A stretch of DNA of 64,000 nucleotides from contig JAWKLZ010000001.1 in NCBI GenBank assembly GCA_041392475.1, forward strand, positions 1,302,001 through 1,366,000, written 5' to 3'. This document shows, piece by piece, positions 55,673 through 63,809 of this stretch; within the stretch, counting starts at the first letter, position 1, and each line of letters begins with the position of its first letter. Under the pieces are notes generated by a model, which was not told the origin of the DNA, did no database searches, and saw nothing but the letters and a program-made list of their open reading frames with translations. The stretch is from Chitinophagales bacterium. Its GTDB lineage: Bacteria; Bacteroidota; Bacteroidia; Chitinophagales; UBA2359. A program made the translations under genes and the position numbers.

Positions 55673-55971
55673 AGGGGCTTATATTATAAGGTTGAAGATA
55701 AGCAATATTTAGACTCACAAGATAGGAAATATGGAGAGTTTTAAAAACTACATGAATGTGTGCATAGTTTTTTGTCACTAAAATGTAAAATAAATTTTGA
55801 TTTCTGCGGTAAAATGCTTAATTTTAGCCATTGAAGTTAGCCCTTCTCTACAATTTCAACTTGCTGCTACTCCTATCTTCCCATTTCCCTATAAATGCCT
55901 TCCCATCCAACTACAAGTTTTTTACTTTATTAGTACCACTAAATTAATTTTTTATAAAAAACTTATAAGCC
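55673..55971. other. Intergenic stretch upstream of the 876-residue T9SS gene
   Basis: 299 bp. Contains promoter-sized AT-rich DNA for the plus-strand gene and for the possible minus-strand lipoprotein. No gene seen. Confidence 0.5.
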
Positions 55972-58602
55972 ATGAAAAAATTATATGTTTCTGTAATTGG
56001 CTTTTTATTGACCACTTTGTGCTTTGGACAAGTGTGGACAGGTGCAGTAGATAACAATTGGAGCAATCCCCAAAATTGGAATCCAAATGGTGTTCCGACT
56101 GCTCGGATAGAAATTCCTATCACCACTAACAAACCTACTATTTTCCAAGCCGTTCCCAATATTCAATCACTTACAGTCAAAGAAGGTGCAAGTTTTAACA
56201 TTGCCATTAATGGTGTATTGCAAATCCTAAACGAGCATACTTCAATCGGTCTCAACAACAATGGAACGATTCAAAACCAGGGCAGTATCATCATTGAAGA
56301 TGCTGCTTCTTTTGGCATTAGCAACAATGGTACTTTGGTGAATACGGGCAGTATTGCCTCCAATAATATGGGGACGCACGGATTGTTTAACTTCAAGAAT
56401 TTCACCAACAATGGCCAAATAACCATTCTCAATTCTCAAGAAACAGGTATCGAAAATGTGGGTACTTTCGTGAATACTTCAACAGTTCACATTGAAGGAA
56501 CAGACAGTATAGGACTGAGAAATTATTTGGAATTTGACAATACGGGAACCATAGACATTTTGCAGTCAGGTGCATTTGCTCTTCAAAATGTGGGCAACTT
56601 TACCAACGAAGGCCAATTGAACATTCACACTACCCTGAGAGAAGGCATGACCAACCACCAAACATTTACCAATCATGGAACGGTAACAATTGAAGCCTCG
56701 AATCGAGCTTCTGTGGTGAATTATTCAAATATCATCAATCATGCTCAATGGAATATTATCAATTCTGGCTTACAGGGAATTATGAATTATGTCAGCACTA
56801 CGAATTATGGCACTATTGAAATTCAAAATTCGGGTAAAAATGGAATTGAAAACCTCAATTCATTCGATAATCACGGTACGATACACATTCAGAAATCAAA
56901 AAATGTGGGAATCTTCAATGCTGCAACTTTTATCAACCGTAATGTTTTGACCATTGATGAATCTACGACTGCGGGGATTTGGACACAGGTGAAATTTGAA
57001 AATTACGGTGATATGACGATTAGTAATACTACTTGGTCAGGCATCGCCAATTTGGGTATTTTTACCAATTTTGCGAATCTTGAAATCACCGACACTTTCA
57101 ATAGAGGCATTGAAAACCAATCTACTTTCACCAACGAAAAGTGTGCAGTCATACGAACAGACGATTCGATTGTGAATGGATTGAATAGCAACATCATCAA
57201 TTGGGGATGTATAGTTACAAGTTTTGAAGGTGATAATTGGAATCAAAGCAATGTCACCAACCACGGAATCATAGAAGATATATATGATAGTTTTGGAACA
57301 CAGCCTGTTAGCAATATTGGAATCATTGTCAGTCCTATCCAAATATGCCAAAATCAAACCTTGGGAGTAGCCATCAAAAAAGGAACTGCAACCAATTTGA
57401 AGGTCTCCTCCGTTTGGTACAAAAACGAAGCCCACACTCTTTCAGCTGGGACTTACAACTCTACACAAAACGAATACACAAACGTACTTCCTTTCGGTGA
57501 TTATTGGCTGTATTTTGACATAGAAGACCTGCAAAATGGCTGTACTTTTCCGATTCAAGCCAAATTAAATGTAGCCAGCAATCCAACAATTGAGGCAATA
57601 ACGGAGGATGTCAGTTGTTTTGGAATGAGCGATGGGAGTATTTCGATTACTGCCAGTGGCGGCTCCAATGAATACCAATTTTTGTGGGGCAACGAAGATT
57701 TAAGCGAACAAGCCCTTCACAAAGATTTACCAGCTGATGTATATGAAGTTACGGTTATGGATGCCCAAACACATTGCAGTGTTTCTAAAAGCATTGAAGT
57801 CAGTGAACCACCTATTATTTCCACCAATTTTGAACAACTTCAATGGGCAAGCGCACCGCCATTGGACAAAAATGAATACAGCATTGAAATAGTAGGGGGT
57901 GTAGTTCCGTATCAATATGAATTGGTGTTAGAAGGCGACGAAACGGCTGCTTCACTATCCGAATTGACCAATCACCAACTTCAAATAGAGGCTTCCTCAC
58001 TTTCTCCGTGGAGCTTGGAAATCACCGATGCCAATGATTGTCCGTATCAATTTGATTTAGGCGCAGGAGGTGATGATGACATCAATTTGCCTGTTATACA
58101 ATCAGCCACTATTCTCAACGAAACTGATTTGGGTGAAAGTGACGGGACAATCGAATTGACTGTTGCTGAAGGAGATACTTCTTGTGGAGACTATACCTAC
58201 GAATGGTCTAATGGACAGTATGCCTCAGAAATAGACTACTTGTTTGCAGGAGGATATACCGTTGTCATTACCGATTGTGCTGGAAACACAACAACGGCTT
58301 TCATCGAATTGGAGCGAGATGGAGAAAAAGGCAAAAACCGAAAAGCCATGAAAATCTTTCCCAATCCTGCGGAAGACTGGACACATCTGCGATTGATTTC
58401 AGAAAATGAAGACGAAGTGCTTATTCGGCTTTTTAATAGCAGCAATCAGCTGATTCGCATCATTTATGAAGGAGAAATTTCGGGAGAGTTAACCTATGAA
58501 ACGGATTTGGATTTGCGGGCCTTGCCCAATGGCGTTTATTATGTACAGCTGACCACACCGTCTGGAACGAGTATTGCAGAAAGAATCATGACAGTGAAAT
58601 AA
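55972..58602 (+). CDS. T9SS type A secreted protein with polyvalent NNGTI-type repeats and a SprB-like domain
   Basis: 876 residues. Signal peptide MKKLYVSVIGFLLTTLCFG; a WTGAVDNNWSNPQNWNPNGVP opening common to surface proteins with parallel beta-helices; then about sixteen short repeats (residues about 85-410) of the type FTNNGQITILNSQETGIENVG, in which NxG and a hydrophobic strand alternate every 20 residues. This suggests a right-handed solenoid. After that come a SprB-like repeat (VSCFGMSDGSISITASGGSNEYQFLW), a second SprB-like region (YTYEWSNGQYAS) and a type A sorting domain (MKIFPNPAEDWTHLRL...LPNGVYYVQLTTPSGTSIAERIMTVK). Adhesin or gliding-associated surface function is inferred. Confidence 0.92.
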   Translation: MKKLYVSVIGFLLTTLCFGQVWTGAVDNNWSNPQNWNPNGVPTARIEIPITTNKPTIFQAVPNIQSLTVKEGASFNIAINGVLQILNEHTSIGLNNNGTIQNQGSIIIEDAASFGISNNGTLVNTGSIASNNMGTHGLFNFKNFTNNGQITILNSQETGIENVGTFVNTSTVHIEGTDSIGLRNYLEFDNTGTIDILQSGAFALQNVGNFTNEGQLNIHTTLREGMTNHQTFTNHGTVTIEASNRASVVNYSNIINHAQWNIINSGLQGIMNYVSTTNYGTIEIQNSGKNGIENLNSFDNHGTIHIQKSKNVGIFNAATFINRNVLTIDESTTAGIWTQVKFENYGDMTISNTTWSGIANLGIFTNFANLEITDTFNRGIENQSTFTNEKCAVIRTDDSIVNGLNSNIINWGCIVTSFEGDNWNQSNVTNHGIIEDIYDSFGTQPVSNIGIIVSPIQICQNQTLGVAIKKGTATNLKVSSVWYKNEAHTLSAGTYNSTQNEYTNVLPFGDYWLYFDIEDLQNGCTFPIQAKLNVASNPTIEAITEDVSCFGMSDGSISITASGGSNEYQFLWGNEDLSEQALHKDLPADVYEVTVMDAQTHCSVSKSIEVSEPPIISTNFEQLQWASAPPLDKNEYSIEIVGGVVPYQYELVLEGDETAASLSELTNHQLQIEASSLSPWSLEITDANDCPYQFDLGAGGDDDINLPVIQSATILNETDLGESDGTIELTVAEGDTSCGDYTYEWSNGQYASEIDYLFAGGYTVVITDCAGNTTTAFIELERDGEKGKNRKAMKIFPNPAEDWTHLRLISENEDEVLIRLFNSSNQLIRIIYEGEISGELTYETDLDLRALPNGVYYVQLTTPSGTSIAERIMTVK

Positions 58603-58610
58603 TTTTTGAT

Positions 58611-59252
58611 TTACTTCAACAAAAATTCCTCTTTTCCATTTATTTGAAGCACTCCTTCAAATAACAAATCCAACAAAGTTCGCTTGGCATTGCGCTCGGA
58701 ACAATTCTTGAGTTTCATATACTCAGAAACAGAAATGCGCTTATTTTTTTTCAGATAACTGACCAATTCGTTTTTGAAAATGGTGTAATAATGATTGCGC
58801 TCTAATTTGTTCATATAGCCACTTTTCAGCATTTCTGCAATCATTGTAGTAGGCACAACACATTCATCTGCAATGCGAACATATATTTTTTTTCGCCCTT
58901 TTCGGTCAATGCAATAGTGAGGCTTTTCTTTGCTTTCGGGAACGTGTGCTATCAAAAGCATTTTCTGTGTACTGGTTTCATACTCTTCAAATTCGAGTTC
59001 AATCGCAGGTTGACAAAACAATGCTGCCGCCTTTTCCAGTTCGTATTCTTCCCCACCAATGTCTGCTCCGACTACTCGTTTGTTGTCCTCCACGCCGACA
59101 ATGATTTTGCCGCCTCTACTGTTGGCAAAAGCCACAATAGAACGTGCAATTTTCGGACGAGAGGTAATGCTTACCTTAAAATCTAAATTAGGTCCTTCGC
59201 CTTCTTTGAGCCAAAGGCTAAGGGGAGTTCTTTGATAGTACATATAGTTCAA
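58611..59252 (-). CDS. AlbA_2/Schlafen-type putative DNA-binding protein
   Basis: 213 residues. The AlbA_2 domain is visible: LWLKEGEGPNLDFKVSITSRPKIARSIVAFANSRGGKIIVGVED, GADIGGEEYELEKAAALFCQPAIELEFEEYE, ending with KPHYCIDRKGRKKIYVRIADECV. The C-terminal winged-helix-like part (RISVSEYMKLKNCSERNAKRTLLDLLFEG) follows. Members are found near stress and regulatory loci, sometimes annotated as RecG-related. Function unknown. It converges on the preceding T9SS gene, 8 bp apart. Confidence 0.88.
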   Translation of the reverse strand: MNYMYYQRTPLSLWLKEGEGPNLDFKVSITSRPKIARSIVAFANSRGGKIIVGVEDNKRVVGADIGGEEYELEKAAALFCQPAIELEFEEYETSTQKMLLIAHVPESKEKPHYCIDRKGRKKIYVRIADECVVPTTMIAEMLKSGYMNKLERNHYYTIFKNELVSYLKKNKRISVSEYMKLKNCSERNAKRTLLDLLFEGVLQINGKEEFLLK

Positions 59253-59283
59253 ATGTGTTTAAAAGGCTTTTTTCTTTTTCTTT

Positions 59284-59418
59284 CAATAGTTCGTGCAATT
59301 TTTAATGAACACAGAGGCACGGAGGCACAGAGTTTTGATTATCAAATAATTAGCAAAATAAAAATTATCTTCTAAACTGTTGATAATTAAATTGTTGTGA
59401 TTTCTGCACGAACTATTG
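59284..59418. repeat. Intergenic block bounded by a 14-bp inverted repeat and carrying the CTCTGTGCCTC repeat
   Basis: CAATAGTTCGTGCA (59284-59297) and its exact complement (59405-59418) frame 135 bp. Inside, 59306-59332 is a dispersed 27-bp repeat in inverse orientation to the copy at 20478-20504 (24/27 identity). No gene within. Confidence 0.7.
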
Positions 59419-59527
59419 TCTTTAAAACGTGTTTTTCTTGATTTAGGCACACTTCAAAAACGACTTCAGAAAATTAATTTCATAAAAAGGTGATTTTGAA
59501 GTATATTTTTAATTTTCATTTTGTTCC

Positions 59528-59854
59528 TTACCAATCCTCCAATTCATCTCTAAGCATGTTGAATGCACCCTGCAATTCCTGGTGAGCATGTCTATCTTTT
59601 TCTTCAAGAGCTATCTTCATGCCCTTTTGATAAGTTTCCAACGCCTCATCATATTGTTTTAACTCCTCTTGTAACTTCCCTAAGTGGTAATAAGTTCCAA
59701 CATATTGCGGATGATCTATGGCCAGTTGTGTAAAAACCTGCAATGACTGACCTTGGTCTTTTAGTTTGATGTATTCCAATGCCAGAGCGAATTGCAGAAA
59801 AGGGTCATTGGGATTCTCTTTCAAAAATGTTTTGATTTGTGACAGTCGATTCAT
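59528..59854 (-). CDS. Tetratricopeptide repeat protein
   Basis: 108 residues, soluble, two to three TPR units: DPFLQFALALEYIKLKDQGQSLQVFTQLAIDHPQY and VGTYYHLGKLQEELKQYDEALETYQKGMKIA. A small protein-protein interaction module, partner unknown. Divergent from etfB, sharing a 74-bp promoter region. Confidence 0.87.
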   Translation of the reverse strand: MNRLSQIKTFLKENPNDPFLQFALALEYIKLKDQGQSLQVFTQLAIDHPQYVGTYYHLGKLQEELKQYDEALETYQKGMKIALEEKDRHAHQELQGAFNMLRDELEDW

Positions 59855-59879
59855 AAGCGAAAATTTGATAAATTTTTAG

Positions 59880-59887
59880 TAACTTTG
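59880..59887 (+). promoter_or_regulatory. -7 box of the etfBA operon
   Basis: TAACTTTG exactly matches TANNTTTG, 41 bp before the etfB start codon. No TTG at the expected -33 position. Confidence 0.45.
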
Positions 59888-59928
59888 CACCGTTTTTTGA
59901 ACATAGTATTAAAAAAAATAAAATATCT

Positions 59929-60669
59929 ATGAATATTCTCGTTTGTATCTGTAAAACGCCAGATACTACTGCAAAGATTACTTTTACCGACAATAATACA
60001 AAATTTGATACAACTAACGTTCAGTGGATCATGAATCCTACAGATGAGTGGTATGCGTTGGTTCGTGGGATTGAGTTGCAAAAACAATTTGGCGGCAAAG
60101 TGACGGTAGTAAATGTAGGTCTAAGTGACAATGAACAAATCATTAGAAAAGCTTTAGCAATTGGAGCAGATGATGCCGTTCGCATTGACGCAGACCCTAA
60201 TGATGCTTATTTTGTAGCCAGCCAAATTGCGGATTATGCTCAAACCGAAAGTTTTGACATCATCCTTACAGGCAAAGAATCCATTGACTACAATGGTTTC
60301 AATGTTGGCGGAATGTTGGCAGAAATGTTGGATATGCCTTATATTTCTTTGGCAACCAAACTTGAAGTTGAAGGTACTACTGCAACGGTGGATAGAGAGA
60401 TTGAAGGAGGTATCGAAAAAGTACAGGTAGATTTACCATTCGTCTTAAGCGGACAAAAAGATTTGGCAGAGCAGTTGATTCCCAATATGCGTGGAATCAT
60501 GATGGCTCGCCGCAAACCTCTCAAAGTGATTCCTGCTATCGAAGTGGAAACACTTAGCAGCATCAAAGAATATGAACTCCCTCCTGCACGTTCTAAGGTG
60601 AAGTTGATAGATCCTGACAACGCTGCTGAATTGGTGCGATTGCTTCACGAAGAAGCGAAAGTTATTTAA
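59929..60669 (+). CDS. etfB: Electron transfer flavoprotein subunit beta
   Basis: 246 residues. Begins MNILVCICKTPDTTAKITF, has the AMP/FAD-binding AGADDAVRIDAD-like region and DIILTGKESIDYNGFNVGGMLAEMLDMPYIS, and ends with the ARSKVKLIDPDNAAELVRLLHEEAKVI tail. It accepts electrons from acyl-CoA and other flavin dehydrogenases together with the alpha subunit encoded 24 bp downstream. Confidence 0.96.
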   Translation: MNILVCICKTPDTTAKITFTDNNTKFDTTNVQWIMNPTDEWYALVRGIELQKQFGGKVTVVNVGLSDNEQIIRKALAIGADDAVRIDADPNDAYFVASQIADYAQTESFDIILTGKESIDYNGFNVGGMLAEMLDMPYISLATKLEVEGTTATVDREIEGGIEKVQVDLPFVLSGQKDLAEQLIPNMRGIMMARRKPLKVIPAIEVETLSSIKEYELPPARSKVKLIDPDNAAELVRLLHEEAKVI

Positions 60670-60693
60670 TATTAATATAAAAAATCAAACAAA

Positions 60694-61671
60694 ATGTCTG
60701 TTTTAGTATATATAGATCAATCCAATGAAGGTAAATTGAAAAAAGCGGCTTTTGAAGCAGTTTGCTATGCTGCAAAAACTGCCGAATTGATGGGGGGGCA
60801 AGAAGTAATCGCAATTGCGATTGGCGCAGCCGATACAGCCGAATTGGAGAAATTAGGTGCTTATGGTGCGGATAAGGTATGGAAGGTAAACAATGCCGCT
60901 TTCCACAATTTTGATTCGGGTGCTTATGCCAAAATCGTTTCAGAGGCAGCAGAAGCATCTGGTGCAGAAACAGTTGTCATTTCTTATAATAGCACAGGTA
61001 AAGCCTTAGCTCCTCGTGTAGCGGTTCGATTGAAGGCTGGTTTTGTAGCGGGAGCTATTGACGTGCCAAGCATCAACGGTGATTTTACGGTTCGCAAATC
61101 CGTTTTTTCTGGAAAGGCTTTTGCAGAATATAGCCTTCACAGCAGCAAGAAAGTGATTGCAGTTAATCCAAATGCCTATACCGTAACGAAAGGGGAAGGC
61201 ACTGCTCCTGTTGAAGATTTTGCGACAAGTGTGGGGGCTGATGCAGTGAAAGTGAAAGTATTGGAGGTCAGCAAAGCATCGGACACCATTCCATTGCCCG
61301 AAGCAGATTTGGTGGTGTCGGCAGGTAGAGGTCTAAAAGGCCCTGAAAACTGGGGAATGATTGAGGAATTGGCACAACTATTGGGTGCTGCTACTGCTTG
61401 TTCTCGTCCAGTAGCTGATGTAGATTGGCGGCCTCACCACGAACACGTTGGGCAAACAGGCTTGACCATTCGTCCAACCTTGTATATTGCTGTTGGAATT
61501 TCTGGTGCTATTCAGCATTTGGCAGGTGTGAACAATAGCAAAGTGATAGTCGTTATCAACACAGACCCAGAAGCTCCTTTCTTCAAGGCTGCTGATTACG
61601 GGATTGTTGGGGATGCTTTTGAAGTAGTTCCCAAAATCATTGAAGCAGTAAAGGAATTGAAGAGTAAGTAG
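60694..61671 (+). CDS. etfA: Electron transfer flavoprotein subunit alpha
   Basis: 325 residues. The N-terminal domain and the C-terminal FAD-binding domain are typical: VVSAGRGLKGPENWGMIEELAQLLGAATACSRPVADVDWRPHHEHVGQTG, and LYIAVGISGAIQHLAGVNNSKVIVVINTDPEAPFFKAADYGIVGD. It binds FAD and passes electrons to ETF:quinone oxidoreductase, which is not in the window. Follows etfB by 24 bp. Confidence 0.97.
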   Translation: MSVLVYIDQSNEGKLKKAAFEAVCYAAKTAELMGGQEVIAIAIGAADTAELEKLGAYGADKVWKVNNAAFHNFDSGAYAKIVSEAAEASGAETVVISYNSTGKALAPRVAVRLKAGFVAGAIDVPSINGDFTVRKSVFSGKAFAEYSLHSSKKVIAVNPNAYTVTKGEGTAPVEDFATSVGADAVKVKVLEVSKASDTIPLPEADLVVSAGRGLKGPENWGMIEELAQLLGAATACSRPVADVDWRPHHEHVGQTGLTIRPTLYIAVGISGAIQHLAGVNNSKVIVVINTDPEAPFFKAADYGIVGDAFEVVPKIIEAVKELKSK

Positions 61672-61710
61672 TGGTCAAAAATTAAAGTAGGTAATTAGCA
61701 TTTTTTACCC

Positions 61711-62280
61711 ATGAGAAAAATCGAATTAGAAATAGTTGTTCTTTCGCACAATATCAGTCAATCCCAGTCTTATGCTGTTGTGTTGGGGGAAAAGGAGGGC
61801 TTGCGAAGGTTGCCCATAGTCATTGGAGCTTATGAAGCTCAGGCAATTGCAGTTGTCTTGAACGATCTGATGCCCGCCCGTCCGCTTACCCACGACTTGA
61901 TGAAAAACCTGTGCATTGAATTTGATATTGAACTGCGAGAGGTGATTATTAGTGACCTAAAAGACGGTATTTTTTATGCTACTTTGTTGTGTCAAATGGG
62001 TGAGAATATTCTCGAAATTGACTCTCGGACTTCCGATGCTTTGGCTTTGGCGGTGCGCTATGGCTGTCCGATTTATACTTACGAATTCATTTTAGAACAA
62101 GCAGGTATTATTTTAGAAGAAAGTGTGAAGGAACAAAAGCGAGGAAAAGAGGTATCGAGTGGCAATGACTTGAAGCGACATACTATTGATAAACTGAACA
62201 ATCTGCTTGATGAAGCGATTGCGAAGGAAGACTATGAAAAGGCTGCTCAACTGCGAGACGAAATCAATAAACGCTCATAG
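61711..62280 (+). CDS. Bifunctional nuclease (DUF151) with UvrB/C motif
   Basis: 189 residues. The DUF151 domain (about 1-135) has LPIVIGAYEAQAIAVVLNDL, LTHDLMKNL and DSRTSDALALAVRYGCPIY. A UVR helical hairpin (IDKLNNLLDEAIAKEDYEKAAQLRDEI) ends the protein. Family members are RNase/DNase-like or ribosome-linked factors whose in-vivo role is unclear. It follows etfA by 39 bp and is probably part of the same transcript. Confidence 0.92.
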   Translation: MRKIELEIVVLSHNISQSQSYAVVLGEKEGLRRLPIVIGAYEAQAIAVVLNDLMPARPLTHDLMKNLCIEFDIELREVIISDLKDGIFYATLLCQMGENILEIDSRTSDALALAVRYGCPIYTYEFILEQAGIILEESVKEQKRGKEVSSGNDLKRHTIDKLNNLLDEAIAKEDYEKAAQLRDEINKRS

Positions 62281-62423
62281 AATTAAAATAGACTTTTGAA
62301 GTTTATTCTGAAAAGATGGAATGTTTGAAAATCAGTAGGCTGTGAAAAGAAAACTTCAAAAGTCTTTGTGCTTTTGGGGAACTTTTTTGGGTGTTTTGCA
62401 GTTATAATATGCCAAAAGGAATA

Positions 62424-62457
62424 AAAACAGCGATAAATTCGATTTACCGCTGTTTTT
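62424..62457 (+). terminator. Terminator of the etf-DUF151 operon
   Basis: Arms AAAAACAGCGATAAA and TTTACCGCTGTTTTT pair with one internal mismatch over a 4-nt loop, followed by ATT. It ends the operon about 145 bp after the stop. Confidence 0.78.
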
Positions 62458-62485
62458 ATTCTAATTTTGGTTTTTTCCTATCAAT

Positions 62486-62864
62486 GGGGCTGTACTGGCA
62501 TTGACAGTAAAGCAATAGGTGGGTAAGCATGTCGAGCTTTGTTTGCTGGCTCGTAAATCTCAACATTCAAACTTTGCAAGTGGCAACACTTCTTATGCGA
62601 TGGCAGCCTAAGTTCTAGGTTAATTTAGATGCCTCAATCTCCCGCAATTACACGCATGTTTGGCTCGTGTAGCGGTCGAGATTTCGAAACTATGCTAAAC
62701 TAGCCTGAGTGGCTACTCCGACACTTAGGCGAAATTCAGGAGATAAGGATGTTTTTGGTTCGTATTCTTCCTGATTCATCCCGACAATCAATAGAATACT
62801 ACACATGTAGAAAGCTCATGGATTCTTTATCTGGACGAGGGTTCGAATCCCTTCAGCTCCACCA
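62486..62864 (+). ncRNA. ssrA: tmRNA
   Basis: The 5' end GGGGCTG (62486) pairs with CAGCTCC near the 3' end, followed by ACCA (62861-62864), forming the tRNA-like acceptor stem; the T-arm segment GGGTTCGAATCCC is present at 62839-62851. The tag frame runs from the resume codon GCA at 62576 and reads A-S-G-N-T-S-Y-A-M-A-A before TAA (62609-62611). The YAMAA end matches the hydrophobic degron expected by ClpXP. About 379 nt. It rescues stalled ribosomes by trans-translation. Confidence 0.95.
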
Positions 62865-62873
62865 AACAGTTTC

Positions 62874-62913
62874 AAAGCTGCTTTATTTATCAAAAATAGA
62901 GCAGCTTTTTTTT
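62874..62913 (+). terminator. Terminator of the tmRNA gene
   Basis: Stem AAAGCTGCTTTA / TAGAGCAGCTTT with one G-U pair, then a T-run, immediately downstream of the tmRNA 3' end. Confidence 0.82.
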
Positions 62914-63094
62914 GTGGTGGTAAACAATATAACAATACCTTTGTTACTTGTTTTTTAAATTTTATAAAGGTTTTAAGAAAGAAGTATTTTACATTCCACA
63001 CACACCCTCTCTACCCATTCAAATGCCGTGGAGAGGGCTTTCATATCTTCAATTGAGCATAATCCTTTGCGAAATAGGTCAATATTACATCCGA

Positions 63095-63727
63095 TTAGTT
63101 GTAAACAAATACCTTACCTATCATCATCGGACTGCCTCCCTTCAATGCCAATTTCCAATAATACAAACCTGATGGAAATTGGTCTTTAGGCTCAAAGCTA
63201 AGTGTGTATTCCGTTTCACTTGCTGCTATTCTTGTCTTAAAAACCCTTCCAAGATGATTTTCCAAAGTGAGGATAAAACCTATGCCTGTATTCGTGCTAA
63301 ATCTAAATGAAATAAAACCTATACAGAGTTGCTCATTTTCAGGATGAAGTACCACTAACCGCCCGTCAACTACAGAATTGCGGTAGGTTGTAGAAATCAT
63401 CTCCTCATAAGCAGGAATGACTATAGCGTCAGCTATCAACCGCTCCAATATAGCATCTATGTCTTCAATATTATTGGACAAACGCAGGTTACTCAAGCCG
63501 TTGTCCAATAGTGGATGCTTTCCCAATTCTAAATAATTGACTCCCTCCAAAGCCTCATAAAGTTCGTACAATTGGATGGTGCAATAAGCACATTTTTGGG
63601 CATGTACATAAATAATGCGTGGAATTTCTGCTAAACGATTAAGATTCAGAGCTTCAATATACAAAGATTTTGCTCTGTCATTTAAATGATGTTCTAAATC
63701 AAAATATATTGATAATTGATTGTCCAT
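63095..63727 (-). CDS. Unknown protein with anti-sigma-like zinc motif and T9SS-like C-terminus
   Basis: 210 residues, no signal peptide. Residues 42-49 show H-x3-C-x2-C (HAQKCAYC), the zinc-binding pattern of ZAS-type anti-sigma factors. A variable middle (DDIDAILERLIADAIVIPAYEEM) follows, and the C-terminal 55 residues form a beta-sandwich ending PSGLYYWKLALKGGSPMMIGKVFVYN, similar to a T9SS type A sorting domain fold. A sorting domain on a protein without a signal peptide is odd, so the beta domain may simply be a related fold. I do not recognise the family as a whole. Confidence 0.68.
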   Translation of the reverse strand: MDNQLSIYFDLEHHLNDRAKSLYIEALNLNRLAEIPRIIYVHAQKCAYCTIQLYELYEALEGVNYLELGKHPLLDNGLSNLRLSNNIEDIDAILERLIADAIVIPAYEEMISTTYRNSVVDGRLVVLHPENEQLCIGFISFRFSTNTGIGFILTLENHLGRVFKTRIAASETEYTLSFEPKDQFPSGLYYWKLALKGGSPMMIGKVFVYN

Positions 63728-63809
63728 TTTGCTAAAAAATTATTCTCTGTTTGAAATAGACGTTTTTCGATGTTTCATTTGGGAAAGTTTACTGAAATTA
63801 ATTTTTTCA

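Noticed and set aside
62749..62958. 69-codon open frame on the plus strand
   Set aside because: Lies within the tmRNA gene and its terminator; it is a chance frame over a structured RNA.
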